Positions 1 to 7,971 of a DNA stretch of 64,000 nucleotides are shown piece by piece. Every line of letters starts with the position of its first letter. Within the stretch, counting starts at the first letter, position 1. The notes under the pieces are model-generated. The model made no database searches, had not been told where the DNA came from, and was given only the letters and a program-made list of their open reading frames with translations. The position numbers and the translations under genes are program-made. Origin of the DNA: LMUY01 sp964247705 (GTDB taxonomy: Bacteria > Pseudomonadota > Alphaproteobacteria > Acetobacterales > Acetobacteraceae); NCBI GenBank assembly GCA_964247705.1, contig CAXTVQ010000009.1, forward strand, positions 17,597 to 81,596. The letters are read 5' to 3'.

Positions 1-219
1 CCGCACCCCACCCGGCGCGCCGCCCGGGATCTGCTCCGCCGCGGCGCCCTCGAGCTGATACAGCACGTCCACGTCGCCGCCGGGCACCAGGCGGGGTTGC
101 GCCGCTGCCAGGGCTGGGAGGAAGCCGGCCGCCGCGACCAGGCAAACGCGGGCGGCGCCGATCAGCCGAGTGGTTGGGCCGTGTTTCACTGGGCCGTCGT
201 TCACTGGGCCGTGCTTCAC
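1..219 (-). CDS. Exported hypothetical protein, N-terminal part only (runs off the window)
   Basis: Only the first 73 codons are present and the gene continues beyond base 1. The translation has a basic stretch, then a hydrophobic segment ending in LPALAAA, a plausible signal peptide, followed by a mature part beginning QPRLVPGGDVDVLYQLEG. Three in-frame GTG codons (219, 204, 189) could be the start because a 15-bp repeat copies the start region. The first GTG overlaps the aat stop as GTGA, suggesting translational coupling. I do not recognise the family. The mature start resembles periplasmic proteins of unknown function, but too little is visible to assign it. Confidence 0.6.
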   Translation of the reverse strand, partial: MKHGPVNDGPVKHGPTTRLIGAARVCLVAAAGFLPALAAAQPRLVPGGDVDVLYQLEGAAAEQIPGGAPGGVR

Positions 220-225
220 TGGGCC
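181..225. repeat. 15-bp tandem repeat, three copies, spanning the aat stop
   Basis: Copies lie at 181-195, 196-210 and 211-225 and differ at only one or two bases (shared core TTCACTGGGCC). On the minus strand each copy carries a GTG codon that is a candidate start for the downstream exported protein; the most upstream copy also holds the aat TGA. Because 15 is a multiple of three, the copies add five residues each and keep frame. Confidence 0.9.
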
Positions 226-866
226 ATGGTCCGGATCTCCGATTCAACCGCCGCGCTATCTGCCTCCCACCGGGCCGTTTCGTCCACCGCGCCGGCGAGC
301 AGCGCCTTGTAACGGTCCCGCGGAACTTCCTCCGTGCCGAATTGCGTCAGGTGGCTGGTGACGAATTGCGTGTCCAGCAACCGGTAGCCACCGAGCCGCA
401 GCCGGGCCACCAGGTGCACCAGCGCGACCTTGGAAGCATCGCGCGCCGTGCTGAACATGCTCTCGCCGAAGAACGCAGCGCCCAGGCTCACGCCATACAG
501 GCCGCCGACCAGCACGCCCTCGTGCCGGCACTCTACGCTGTGGGCCAGGCCCGCGCGGTGCAGGTCGCCGAACAGGCGCTCGATGTCACGGTTGATCCAG
601 GTATCCTCCCGGCCCGGTGCCGCCGCGGCGCACCCGGCGATCACGGCGCTGAAATCGGTGTCCGCCGACACCGTGTACGGACCGCGCAGCACCGTGCGCA
701 GCAGCCGGCGCGGAAGATGGAAGCGGTCCAGCGGCAACACGCCGCGCCGTTCCGGATCCAGCCAATACAGCCGGTTGCCGCGCCGCGTCTCCGCCATCGG
801 AAACAGCCCGACACGATAGGCGCGCAGCAGGAGCTCGGGCGTGACCTCGACGGTGCGGCGGGACAT
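216..866 (-). CDS. aat: Leucyl/phenylalanyl-tRNA--protein transferase
   Basis: Transfers Leu or Phe from aminoacyl-tRNA to the N-terminus of proteins with basic N-terminal residues, marking them for ClpS/ClpAP degradation (N-degron pathway); cytoplasmic. Family hallmarks are visible: LLLRAYRVGLFPMAE near the N-terminus, WLDPERRGVLPLD, then TWINRDIERLF, the GGLYGVSLGAAFFGESMFS core and LLDTQFVTSHLTQFG. About 216 residues, normal for the family. I take the ATG at 866 (MSRRTVEVTPELLL), which matches homologues; an in-frame upstream codon at 884 would add six residues. The downstream exported gene overlaps its stop. Confidence 0.95.
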   Translation of the reverse strand: MSRRTVEVTPELLLRAYRVGLFPMAETRRGNRLYWLDPERRGVLPLDRFHLPRRLLRTVLRGPYTVSADTDFSAVIAGCAAAAPGREDTWINRDIERLFGDLHRAGLAHSVECRHEGVLVGGLYGVSLGAAFFGESMFSTARDASKVALVHLVARLRLGGYRLLDTQFVTSHLTQFGTEEVPRDRYKALLAGAVDETARWEADSAAVESEIRTMAQ

Positions 867-1167
867 GGCCCCCAGACGTAGCACGCTCGATGGCCGCCGC
901 TATAACATCGGCCGGCCCGCAGACCGGACAGTGCCTGAAGGAGCAAGCAACCGTGGACGCCGAGGATCGGCAAGGGTCAAGGCGGCACACCTCGCTGGAT
1001 GACGTCCAGTATTTGGGGCACACTCGCCACCTCCGCAACATGCGCTCCGGACGCCATCGCATGCCGGGCTGCCCCTCTCTGGCGAGTTGGCCCCTATGGT
1101 GGAACGCGCCGGTGCCGCGCGAACCCGGGCGGGTGCATCCCTGGTTCGGCCGGGAGCCCTGACGGCC
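867..1167. other. Intergenic region with no gene recognised
   Basis: About 300 bases between the aat start and the small membrane protein. Short frames exist on both strands (for example a plus-strand GTG frame behind an AAGGAG at about 938), but none has recognisable domains, a signal peptide or a length that stands out for this GC content. It presumably carries the divergent promoters; I cannot place them confidently. Confidence 0.4.
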
Positions 1168-1500
1168 ATGCCGGGCAACACCGTTCTTGCCTTCGGCCTG
1201 TTTGCCGCATTTGCCATCGTGGCAGCGGTCGCCACGATGTATATGGGCCCGTTCGGGCTCGTACTGCTGGGCCTGCTCACCTTGCTGATCTGCAACCAGT
1301 ATGTGCTCGACGAGAGTGCTCCCGGCTGGGGTTTAGCCGTGTTCCGTCATCGGATGACGCAGACGGGGTCCGCAACGGAGCGTGCGGCGGGCCTGGAAGC
1401 ACGCAGCGTCGCGCTGGCGCCGGTGCGCCTGTACCGGAAGGCGGGCGTTCTTCTGGTGGTGGCGGGCGCGGCCGGGCTAGCCTGGCGTTACTGGGGCTGA
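1168..1500 (+). CDS. Small membrane protein of unknown function
   Basis: About 110 residues. Two hydrophobic stretches follow the start (LAFGLFAAFAIVAAVATMYM and FGLVLLGLLTLLI, nearly continuous), then a hydrophilic loop with several Arg and Glu residues, then a third segment at the C-terminus (VLLVVAGAAGLAWRYWG). I chose the ATG at 1168 because the hydrophobic part begins there; an upstream in-frame start at 1087 would add a low-complexity Ala/Arg stretch. No family was recognised. Coding status rests on the membrane-protein pattern and its fit between neighbouring genes. Confidence 0.6.
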   Translation: MPGNTVLAFGLFAAFAIVAAVATMYMGPFGLVLLGLLTLLICNQYVLDESAPGWGLAVFRHRMTQTGSATERAAGLEARSVALAPVRLYRKAGVLLVVAGAAGLAWRYWG

Positions 1501-1537
1501 GTGCAACGCGCCCCCGCGTTGGCGCGTATACTCATGC

Positions 1538-1978
1538 ATGCAACATCATCGCACCTTTTCGCGGGTCCGCCTTGGCTGGCTAGCACTCGCCCTCCCCCTC
1601 GCCACGGTCTCGTGCGCCGGATTGGACCGCGTGGATCAAGGCCGGCTGCAACCGCAGACGGTCAGCGGTCCTTGCCAGGTGAACAAGTTTTTCCTGGTCG
1701 CCCTGACGGCCGAACCGACCGATCTGGCCATCCAGAACCTGGGGCAGGCGTGCAGCTTCACGCTGATCAACCCGGATCAGCAACGCTTCAACACGGCGGC
1801 GCTGATTACCGAACCGGCTAATCACGGCTTGGCTACGGCAGGCCTGCTGCTCGGCGGGGTTCAGGCGGGCGTGTCCTACACGCCGCAGCCGGGCTACACG
1901 GGGCCGGACAGCTTCAGCGTCACCGTCGAGCCAAACGACCGGGCGGTGCGCGTCCACGTGACGGTGCAGCCGGGCTAG
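1538..1978 (+). CDS. Putative exported or lipid-anchored Ig-like domain protein
   Basis: 146 residues. A basic N-terminus and hydrophobic core (LGWLALALPLATVSC) lead to a Cys that could be a lipoprotein cysteine, though TVSC is a weak lipobox; ordinary signal peptidase cleavage is also possible. The C-terminal half ends with YTPQPGYTGPDSFSVTVE, the pattern of bacterial Ig/cadherin-like 'GYTGxDSF' domains found on surface proteins. Its TAG stop overlaps the xthA stop on the other strand. Role unknown; the fold suggests a cell-envelope location. Confidence 0.7.
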   Translation: MQHHRTFSRVRLGWLALALPLATVSCAGLDRVDQGRLQPQTVSGPCQVNKFFLVALTAEPTDLAIQNLGQACSFTLINPDQQRFNTAALITEPANHGLATAGLLLGGVQAGVSYTPQPGYTGPDSFSVTVEPNDRAVRVHVTVQPG

Positions 1979-2781
1979 ACATCCAGCGTCACCGCCACCG
2001 GCACGTGGTCCGACGTCTGCGGCCAGTCCCGCGCGTCCCTCAGCACGGTGTAGCTGCGCAGTGCGGGCGCCAGGTCCGGTGTGACCCAAATATGGTCTAG
2101 CCGCCGGCCACGGTCCGAGCGGCGCCAGTCCTGGTTGCGGTAGCTCCACCAGGTATAGAGCTTCTCCTCCGCCGGCACGAAATGGCGCACCGCGTCGTGC
2201 CAACCGGCGCGCTGCCAACCGAGCATCGCCGCCACTTCCACCGGCGTGTGGCTGACCACGGTGAGCAGTTGCTTGTGGCTCCACACGTCCTGCTCGAGCG
2301 GCGCGATGTTGAGGTCCCCCACCAGCACGCCCCGCTGCAGGCCCGGGCGCGCGGCGAACCAGTTGGTGGCTTCGGCGACGAAGGCGAGCTTGTGGGCGAA
2401 TTTCGGGTTGACGGACGGGTCCGGCACGTCCCCACCGGCCGGGACGTAGAAATCATGCAGTTCCACCGGGCCGGACGGGACTTGCAGCGTCACGTGCAAG
2501 TGGCGGCAATCGCCCCGCTCGCACCAGTCGGGCGCCGTGTCCTCGGCCAGGATGGGAATGCGGGAGAGGATGGCGACACCGTTGTAGCCCTTCATCCCGC
2601 GCCGGGCGACGTGCGGGTAGCCCAGCGCGGGCGGCCCGTGGTCAGGGAATAGGTCGTCCGGCACCTTCGTTTCCTGCAGGCAGATCACGTCCGGGTCCAT
2701 CGCCTCGACCAATCGTTCGAGCAGCTTGAGGCGCAGGCGGAGCGAGTTGATGTTCCAGGTGGCAATGCGCAGGGCGGTCAT
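1975..2781 (-). CDS. xthA: Exodeoxyribonuclease III (AP endonuclease family)
   Basis: Mg-dependent nuclease for base-excision repair: cleaves at abasic sites and degrades 3' ends. The translation has the family's metal and catalytic blocks: RIATWNINSLR (Asn), VICLQETKV (Glu), the LVGDLNIAP segment (Asp, Asn), RRLDHIWV (Asp) and the C-terminal SDHVPV (Asp-His). About 268 residues, the standard length. The ATG at 2781 gives the canonical MTALRIATWNINS start; a longer frame to 2808 runs into the tandem repeat. It is convergent with the lipoprotein gene, with stop codons sharing two bases. Confidence 0.96.
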   Translation of the reverse strand: MTALRIATWNINSLRLRLKLLERLVEAMDPDVICLQETKVPDDLFPDHGPPALGYPHVARRGMKGYNGVAILSRIPILAEDTAPDWCERGDCRHLHVTLQVPSGPVELHDFYVPAGGDVPDPSVNPKFAHKLAFVAEATNWFAARPGLQRGVLVGDLNIAPLEQDVWSHKQLLTVVSHTPVEVAAMLGWQRAGWHDAVRHFVPAEEKLYTWWSYRNQDWRRSDRGRRLDHIWVTPDLAPALRSYTVLRDARDWPQTSDHVPVAVTLDV

Positions 2782-2805
2782 GGCGGGGCTTTGCCGTGGC
2801 GTAAG

Positions 2806-2985
2806 CACCTGCGCAAGCCGCGCCTGATTACCGAGGCGCAGGCCGCGCTTGATTANNNNNNNNNNNNNNNNNNNNNNNNNNNNNNNNNNNNNNNNNNNNN
2901 NNNNNNNNNNNNNNNNNNNNNNNNNNNNNNNNNNNNNNNNNNNNNNNNNNNNNNNGATTACCGAGGCGCAGGCCGCGCTTGATTA
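2806..2985. repeat. 25-bp tandem repeat array interrupted by the assembly gap
   Basis: A perfect unit at 2831-2855 is preceded by a diverged unit at 2806-2830 (19 of 25 bases identical, 18 of the last 20). After the gap the identical unit appears again at 2961-2985, with its preceding GATTA at 2956-2960. So both contig ends show the same 30 bases: one unit plus five. This indicates a tandem array of period 25 that the assembler could not cross, so the true copy number is unknown. The array lies between the divergent xthA and livK genes. Confidence 0.85.
2856..2955. other. Assembly gap (100 Ns)
   Basis: Exactly 100 unknown bases, a conventional placeholder size, so the real distance is not known. 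The flanks are identical repeat sequence, so the gap may be an unresolved array or simply two contigs that overlap by 30 bases and were not merged. Confidence 0.98.
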
Positions 2986-3039
2986 TGCACCCCGTTGCAC
3001 TAGGTTCGCCCGAAATTCAGCCCCGGGGATGGAAACACT

Positions 3040-4164
3040 ATGTTGCGTCGGGATTTCGGTGCGGTTCTGGCAGGCCTGCTGCTCACTGCCGGTGCGGCCC
3101 AGGCGCAGACCCAGGAGCCGGTGCAACTTGGCTCCATCGAGATCCTGTCCGGGCCGAATGCCGCCTACGGCACCGCGATCCGCGCCGGCTTGGAACTCGC
3201 ACTCGGCGAGGTGAACGAGAAGGGCGTGCTCGGCGGGCGCAAGATCAACCTCACCATCGAGGATAGCGGCGGCCAGAAGGAAGGCGCGATCAACGCCGCC
3301 CGCACCCTGATCGGCCGCACCAAGGTGGTGGCGATCATCGGCCCGACCCTGTCCAACGAGATGTTCGCCGTGGGCCCCGTCGCCAACGAGCGCAAGATCC
3401 CGATCCTGGGCACGTCCACCACCGCCAGCGGAATCACCGCGATCGGGCCCTACGTGTTCCGCACCTCGCTGCCCGAGAGCGACGTGATCCCGGTGACGCT
3501 GAAGAAGGCGCAGTCCCGCGGCGTGAAGACGATCGCGCTGATGTACGCCAATGATGACGCGTTCTCGAAATCCGGCTTCGACGTCATGAAGGCGGCGGCG
3601 GAGGCGGCTGGGCTCAAGATCCTCGACATCGAGAGCTTCGGCAGCAAGGACACGGATTTCTCCGCCCAACTGACAAAGATCAAGGACCTCAAGCCCGACG
3701 CGATCGGCATTTCGGCGCTGGTCGAGCCGGTGGCGGGCGTGCTGCTGGCGGCGCGGCAGTTGGGGATCGGGTCCGGCACGATGTTCATCGGCGGCAACGG
3801 CAGCAACTCGCCGAAGCTGGGCGAGATCGCCGGCAAGGCGGCGGACGGACTGCTGGTCGGCAGCCCCTGGTTCGTGAGCAAGGACACGGCGGTGAACGAC
3901 AAGTTCGTGGCCGCTTTCAACAAGGCGAACGGCCACGATCCGGACCAGTTCGCGGCGCAGGCCTACGACGCGCTGAAGATCATGGCCGAGGCGATCGACC
4001 GCGCGGGGGCTGCCGACCCGGCCAAGGTCCGCGATGCGCTGCTGCAGACCAAGTTCGACGGGGTGATGGGCCCGTTCTCCTTCACCGCCAACCGCGACCC
4101 GGCGTCCACCGAGGGCGTCGTTGTCCTGGTGATGCAGGATGGCAAGTTCACGATCGCACCGTGA
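3040..4164 (+). CDS. livK: Branched-chain amino acid-type ABC transporter, substrate-binding protein
   Basis: Periplasmic ligand-binding subunit of the LIV/HAAT family, delivering branched-chain amino acids or a related small ligand to the LivHM channel. 374 residues, typical. An Arg-Arg N-terminus and hydrophobic core ending AGAAQAQ form a signal peptide with cleavage near residue 22. The mature part shows the type I periplasmic-binding fold: QLGSIEILSGPNAAYG, the GRKINLTIEDSGG strand, AIIGPTLSNEMFAVGPVAN and the FAAQAYDALKIMAEAI helix. First gene of the liv operon, followed after 67 bases (containing a palindromic repeat) by livH. The exact ligand cannot be read from sequence. Confidence 0.92.
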   Translation: MLRRDFGAVLAGLLLTAGAAQAQTQEPVQLGSIEILSGPNAAYGTAIRAGLELALGEVNEKGVLGGRKINLTIEDSGGQKEGAINAARTLIGRTKVVAIIGPTLSNEMFAVGPVANERKIPILGTSTTASGITAIGPYVFRTSLPESDVIPVTLKKAQSRGVKTIALMYANDDAFSKSGFDVMKAAAEAAGLKILDIESFGSKDTDFSAQLTKIKDLKPDAIGISALVEPVAGVLLAARQLGIGSGTMFIGGNGSNSPKLGEIAGKAADGLLVGSPWFVSKDTAVNDKFVAAFNKANGHDPDQFAAQAYDALKIMAEAIDRAGAADPAKVRDALLQTKFDGVMGPFSFTANRDPASTEGVVVLVMQDGKFTIAP

Positions 4165-4180
4165 TGACGTTTGCAGTGTT

Positions 4181-4209
4181 CTCCTCCCCGCCCCTCAAGG
4201 GGAGGGGGG
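4181..4209. repeat. Dispersed palindromic element, copy 1 (core CCCCTCAAGGGGAGG)
   Basis: Short G/C inverted repeat between livK and livH, with a C/T-rich left arm and G/A-rich right arm around a central CTCAAG. It is one of eight similar elements in this window. Within the operon it could form a hairpin that tunes expression of livK relative to livHMGF, or protect the livK mRNA 3' end; both are inferences. Confidence 0.7.
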
Positions 4210-4231
4210 CTTAGGCCGCCGATAAGCCGCC

Positions 4232-5113
4232 ATGCTGGCCCAGCAACTCACCAACGGCGTCCTCCTGGGCGCCACCTATGCGCTGTTCGCACTCGGCTTC
4301 ACCCTGATGTTCGGCGTGCTGAAGGTGATCAACCTCACCTACGGTTTCTACTTCTCGGCGGGCGCACTGATCGCGCTCTGGCTGGTGCGTGCGCTGGGCC
4401 TGGGGATCTGGACGGCGCTGCCGCTCGCCGCGGTCGCCGCCGGGTGCATCGCGGTGGTGGTGGACTGGCTGCTGCTGACCCGGCTGCGCACCGCCAAAGC
4501 GCCGGAGCTGTCCTCGCTGATGGTGACGCTCGGCGCCGTCCTGGCGCTCTACGCCGCCAGCACCGCCTGGCTCGGCTCGGACATCCGGCGCCTGCCGCCG
4601 AGCGTGATCAACGGCGACGCGCTGCAGATCGGCCCGGTCCGCGTCACCGAGGCGCAGTTGCTGATCCTGGGTGCGGTCGCCGTGCTGATCGCCGCCCTGA
4701 TCTGGCTGCTGCGTGCAACCAGGCTCGGCCTGGCCATACGCGCCATGGCGGACCGGCCGGACGCGGCGGAGCTGATGGGCATCGACACGGCCCGTGCCGC
4801 CGCCATCGTCTCCTTCCTCTCCGGCTGCCTGGCCGGCGCCGGCGGGGTGCTGATCGGGCTGCAGCGCAACGCCATCGATACCTACATGGGCGAGGAGATG
4901 ATGCTGCGCGGCTTCGTGGTCATCATCGTGGGCGGGCTCGGGGATGTGCGCGGCGCCGTGGTGGCCGGGTTGCTGCTCGGCCTCATCGAGGTGCTGACCG
5001 CCGGCTATCTCGGCTCCAACCTCAAGGAAGCGGTGGCCTTCCTGCTGCTGGTGGTGGTGCTGTGGACCCGGCCGTCCGGGCTGTTCGGCCGCGCGGTGGT
5101 GCGCCGGGCATGA
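4232..5113 (+). CDS. livH: Branched-chain amino acid-type ABC transporter permease LivH
   Basis: Integral inner-membrane permease of the LIV importer. 293 residues, many hydrophobic helices. The N-terminus LAQQLTNGVLLGATYALFALG and the next helix LMFGVLKVINLTYG are the classic LivH opening. RLGLAIRAMADRPDAAELMGI is the conserved cytoplasmic loop that docks the ATPase (EAA-like), and the GFVVIIVGGLGDVRGAVVAG segment follows, as in the family. ATG at 4232. The stop overlaps the livM start (ATGA at 5110-5113), so the two permeases are translationally coupled. Confidence 0.95.
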   Translation: MLAQQLTNGVLLGATYALFALGFTLMFGVLKVINLTYGFYFSAGALIALWLVRALGLGIWTALPLAAVAAGCIAVVVDWLLLTRLRTAKAPELSSLMVTLGAVLALYAASTAWLGSDIRRLPPSVINGDALQIGPVRVTEAQLLILGAVAVLIAALIWLLRATRLGLAIRAMADRPDAAELMGIDTARAAAIVSFLSGCLAGAGGVLIGLQRNAIDTYMGEEMMLRGFVVIIVGGLGDVRGAVVAGLLLGLIEVLTAGYLGSNLKEAVAFLLLVVVLWTRPSGLFGRAVVRRA

Positions 5114-5958
5114 CGCTGCCGGATTGGCTCGACGACTTCCTGTTCACCTACGGCAACCTGATCCACGCCCTCGGCATCAACGGGCTGCTGGCATTGGCCA
5201 TGTATGTCGTTTTGGCAGTGGGGCAGCTCTCGCTCGGGCAGGCGGCGTTCATGGGGCTCGGCGCGTATTCCTCGGCGCTGATGACGCTGTCGCTCGGTTG
5301 GCCATTCTGGGCGGTGCTGCCGCTCTCCATCGTGGCACCCGTGGTGTTCGCGCTGGTCATCGGCGTGCCCACGCTGCGGCTGTCCGGCGTGTACCTCGCC
5401 ATCGCCACGATCGGCCTGGGCGAGGTGCTGCGCGCCGTCTACCTCAACGTGGACCTGTTCGGCGGCGCGCTCGGCTTGTCCGGCATCCCGGACAGTGCGG
5501 ACGACTGGATGATCTACGGCCTGCTCGCCGCCGCCATCGCCGCCCTCTGGCTGGTCGGGCGCAGCGGGATCGGCCGCGCGATGGAGGCGATGCGGGAGGA
5601 CGAGACCGCCGCCGCCGTGATGGGCGTGAACCTGCGCCGGTACAAGATGGGCGCGCTGCTCGCGTCGGCCGCACTCGCAGGGCTGGCCGGGTGCCTGAAC
5701 GCGCACGTGTCGAGCTTCATCGGGCCGGGCGAGTATGGCTTCGAGCCGGCGGTCACCATCCTGTCCTTCGCCCTGCTCGGCGGCATCGGCACGCCGCTCG
5801 CCCCCGTCCTCGGCGCCTTCATCCTGACGTTGCTGCCGGAGCTGCTGCGGGGCTTGTCGGACCTGCGGCTGGTGCTGAACGGCGTCATCATCGTGATCGC
5901 CGTGCTGTTCCTCCCCGGCGGCGTGCTGCCCTGGCGGTTGCGGCGCCGCGCAGCGTGA
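5110..5958 (+). CDS. livM: Branched-chain amino acid-type ABC transporter permease LivM
   Basis: Second permease subunit; pairs with LivH to form the channel. 282 residues. I set the start at the ATG overlapping the livH stop, giving MTLPDWLDDFLFTYGNLIHALG; the frame extends upstream only as an artefact through livH. Hallmarks are LSLGQAAFMGLGAYSSALM after the first helices, GVPTLRLSGVYLAIATIGLGE, the docking loop GIGRAMEAMREDETAAAVMG and a SFALLGGIGTPLAPVLGAF segment. The stop overlaps the GTG start of livG. Confidence 0.95.
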   Translation: MTLPDWLDDFLFTYGNLIHALGINGLLALAMYVVLAVGQLSLGQAAFMGLGAYSSALMTLSLGWPFWAVLPLSIVAPVVFALVIGVPTLRLSGVYLAIATIGLGEVLRAVYLNVDLFGGALGLSGIPDSADDWMIYGLLAAAIAALWLVGRSGIGRAMEAMREDETAAAVMGVNLRRYKMGALLASAALAGLAGCLNAHVSSFIGPGEYGFEPAVTILSFALLGGIGTPLAPVLGAFILTLLPELLRGLSDLRLVLNGVIIVIAVLFLPGGVLPWRLRRRAA

Positions 5959-6764
5959 CGGACCTGCTCGAGGTGACGGCGCTCACGCGGCGCTTCGCGG
6001 GGCTGGTCGCGGTCGACAACGTGGACATGCGGGTCGCCCAGGGCGGCATCCACGCCGTGATCGGCCCGAACGGCGCGGGCAAGACGACCCTGTTCAACCT
6101 GGTGTCCGGCCTGCTGCCCCCCACGTCCGGCCGCATCGTCCTGGCGGGTCAGGACGTGACGCGGCTGCCGGCCCACCGCCGGGCGGCGCTCGGGGTGGCG
6201 CGCACGTTCCAGAACATCCGCATCTTCGGCGGCATGACGGTGCTGGAGAACGTGCTGACCGGGCTGCACGCCACCGCCCGTGCCACGCTGCCCGAGGTGA
6301 TCGCCCGCCTGCCCCGCTTCCGCCGCCAGGAACGGGCGGCGGTGGCGCAGGCGGAGGCCGCGCTGGCCCTGGTCGGGTTGCGTGACGCGGCTGCAATCCG
6401 TGCCGCCGCCTTGTCCTACGGCGATGCGCGACGGTTGGAGATCGCCCGCGCGATGGCCGCCCGCCCCCGCCTGCTGCTGCTGGACGAACCAGCCGCCGGG
6501 CTCAACCCCGCCGAGACGACGGCGCTCGCCGCCCTGGTGCGCACCATCCGCGCCGCCGGCACCACCGTGCTGCTGGTCGAGCACGACATGGGGTTCGTGA
6601 TGGACATCTCGGACGACGTGACGGTGCTGAGCTTCGGCAAGCGCATCTTCGGCGGCGCGCCGGCGGCGGTGCGGCAGGACCCGGCGGTGATCGAGGCCTA
6701 TCTAGGTCACAAGGTCGCGGCCAAGCTCGCAGCAGGCGCCACCGCCGGGGTGCGCGGCGCGTGA
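5955..6764 (+). CDS. livG: Branched-chain amino acid-type ABC transporter ATPase LivG
   Basis: Cytoplasmic ATPase. GTG start at 5955 overlaps the livM stop (GTGA); it yields MTDLLEVTALTRRFAGLVAV. Walker A GPNGAGKTT at residues 37-45, Q-loop region VARTFQNIRIFGGMTVLENV as in LivG proteins, ABC signature LSYGDARRLEIARAM (LSYG rather than LSGG is usual for LivG), Walker B RLLLLDEPAAGLNP and the H-loop LLVEHDMGFVMDISD. 269 residues, slightly long, with an Ala-rich C-terminal tail. The stop overlaps the livF start. Confidence 0.95.
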   Translation: MTDLLEVTALTRRFAGLVAVDNVDMRVAQGGIHAVIGPNGAGKTTLFNLVSGLLPPTSGRIVLAGQDVTRLPAHRRAALGVARTFQNIRIFGGMTVLENVLTGLHATARATLPEVIARLPRFRRQERAAVAQAEAALALVGLRDAAAIRAAALSYGDARRLEIARAMAARPRLLLLDEPAAGLNPAETTALAALVRTIRAAGTTVLLVEHDMGFVMDISDDVTVLSFGKRIFGGAPAAVRQDPAVIEAYLGHKVAAKLAAGATAGVRGA

Positions 6765-7474
6765 AGGGGCTGCGCGTCGAGGGATTGGTCGTGGGTTACG
6801 GCCGCACCGTCGCGGTCAAAGGCATCGATATCGCCGTGGAGCCGGGCCAGGTGGTGAGCCTGATCGGTGCCAACGGCGCGGGCAAGACGACGGTGATGCG
6901 GGCGCTCTCCGGCCTGCTCCGCCCGCGGTCCGGCCGGATCCTGTTCGGCGGGGCGGATATCACGGGCCGCCGTGCCTACCGCATCGCCGCCGCCGGGCTG
7001 CGGCAGGTGCCGGAGGGCCGGCAGGTGTTCGGCGACCTGACGGTGGCCGACAACCTGGCCCTCGGCGCCTACACCCTGAACGACCGGGCCGAACTCGCCC
7101 GGCGTCGGGACGGCGTGCTCGCCCGTTTCCCCCGGCTGCGGGAGCGGCTGGGCCAGCTCGCCGGGTCCATGTCCGGCGGGGAGCAGCAGATGCTGGCGTT
7201 CGGCCGCGCACTGATGGGCGCGCCGGAGCTGTTGCTGATGGACGAACCCTCGATGGGTTTGGCGCCGTTGTTCGTCGAGGAGATCTTCAACGCCATCGCC
7301 GACCTGAGGCGGGACGGGGTGACGATCCTGCTGGTGGAGCAGAATGCCTCCGCAGCGCTGGACGTGGCCGATTACGCCTATGTGCTGGAGACGGGGCGGA
7401 TCGTTTTGGAAGGGCCGGCTTCAACCCTGGCGCACGACCCGGCGGTCATGGCGGCCTATCTCGGCGGTCGCTGA
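6761..7474 (+). CDS. livF: Branched-chain amino acid-type ABC transporter ATPase LivF
   Basis: Second ATPase; forms the LivG/LivF pair under LivHM. GTG start at 6761 overlaps the livG stop. Walker A GANGAGKTTVMRALSG, LivF-specific RQVPEGRQVFGDLTVADNL, signature SMSGGEQQMLAFGRALM, Walker B LLLMDEPSMGLAPLFVEEI and H-loop equivalent LLVEQNASAALDVADYAYV (Gln-Asn in place of His, which is normal in LivF). 237 residues, standard. Last gene of the operon; no clear terminator hairpin follows. Confidence 0.95.
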   Translation: MKGLRVEGLVVGYGRTVAVKGIDIAVEPGQVVSLIGANGAGKTTVMRALSGLLRPRSGRILFGGADITGRRAYRIAAAGLRQVPEGRQVFGDLTVADNLALGAYTLNDRAELARRRDGVLARFPRLRERLGQLAGSMSGGEQQMLAFGRALMGAPELLLMDEPSMGLAPLFVEEIFNAIADLRRDGVTILLVEQNASAALDVADYAYVLETGRIVLEGPASTLAHDPAVMAAYLGGR

Positions 7475-7610
7475 CCAGGGGATACCGACCAAGCGAATGT
7501 GAAGCGTTTCGTAACATCACCGCCGCAAATCTGCCACGACTAGCCCGTATACACCATAACGGACGCGGTTGGGTCATTTCGCCCACGACCACGAGTTTAG
7601 GAGTTTCAGC

Positions 7611-7895
7611 ATGAGCCCGAAGTTCGGTCTCCTTGTCGCTGTCCCGGTGACCATTGGCCTGCTCGCGGCCTCTACGACACCGGCCAGCGCGTATTACTAC
7701 CGCCGTGGCTATTATCGCGGCGGCTTCGGTCCTGGTGCAGCCATCGCCGGTGCGATCGTGGGCCTGGGTGTCGGCGCGGCCGTCGCCGGTGCCTATCGCC
7801 CGTACTACCCGCCGCCGCCGGTGGTCTACGCGCCGCCGCCGGTCGTTTACGCCCCGCCGCCGGCCTATTACGGCTACCCGGGCTACTACCGGTAG
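7611..7895 (+). CDS. Small exported Tyr/Pro/Gly-rich protein
   Basis: 94 residues. ATG at 7611 is preceded by TAGGAG at a good distance, so I prefer it to the in-frame upstream start at 7569. A signal peptide (LLVAVPVTIGLLAASTTPASA) leads to a YYYRRGYYRGG segment, a glycine-zipper-like hydrophobic stretch (AAIAGAIVGLGVGAAVAGAY) and a proline-rich tail with repeated YAPPPVV units ending PGYYR. Such tails are common in small envelope proteins of alphaproteobacteria whose function is unknown. A palindromic repeat follows directly after the stop. Confidence 0.8.
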   Translation: MSPKFGLLVAVPVTIGLLAASTTPASAYYYRRGYYRGGFGPGAAIAGAIVGLGVGAAVAGAYRPYYPPPPVVYAPPPVVYAPPPAYYGYPGYYR

Positions 7896-7904
7896 GCTGG
7901 AACG

Positions 7905-7927
7905 CCCCTCCCTCCATGGGGAGGGGC
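7905..7927. repeat. Dispersed palindromic element, copy 2 (core CCCTCCATGGGGAGGGG)
   Basis: Inverted repeat ten bases after the stop of the small exported protein, with a central CCATGG in place of the CTCRAG of other copies. Its position between convergent genes would suit a terminator or mRNA-stabilising hairpin, but no T-run follows, so factor-independent termination is doubtful. Confidence 0.65.
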
Positions 7928-7971
7928 GGCCCGTAGGGCGGATATCGTCCGCCTGTTTTGGGAAGCCATGG

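Noticed and set aside
2791..3214. Two short frames reading through the N run
   Set aside because: They depend on unknown bases and on tandem-repeat sequence; no conclusion about coding is possible.
2983..3936. A 317-codon minus-strand frame within livK
   Set aside because: livK has a signal peptide, family motifs and an operon context; the antisense frame has none.
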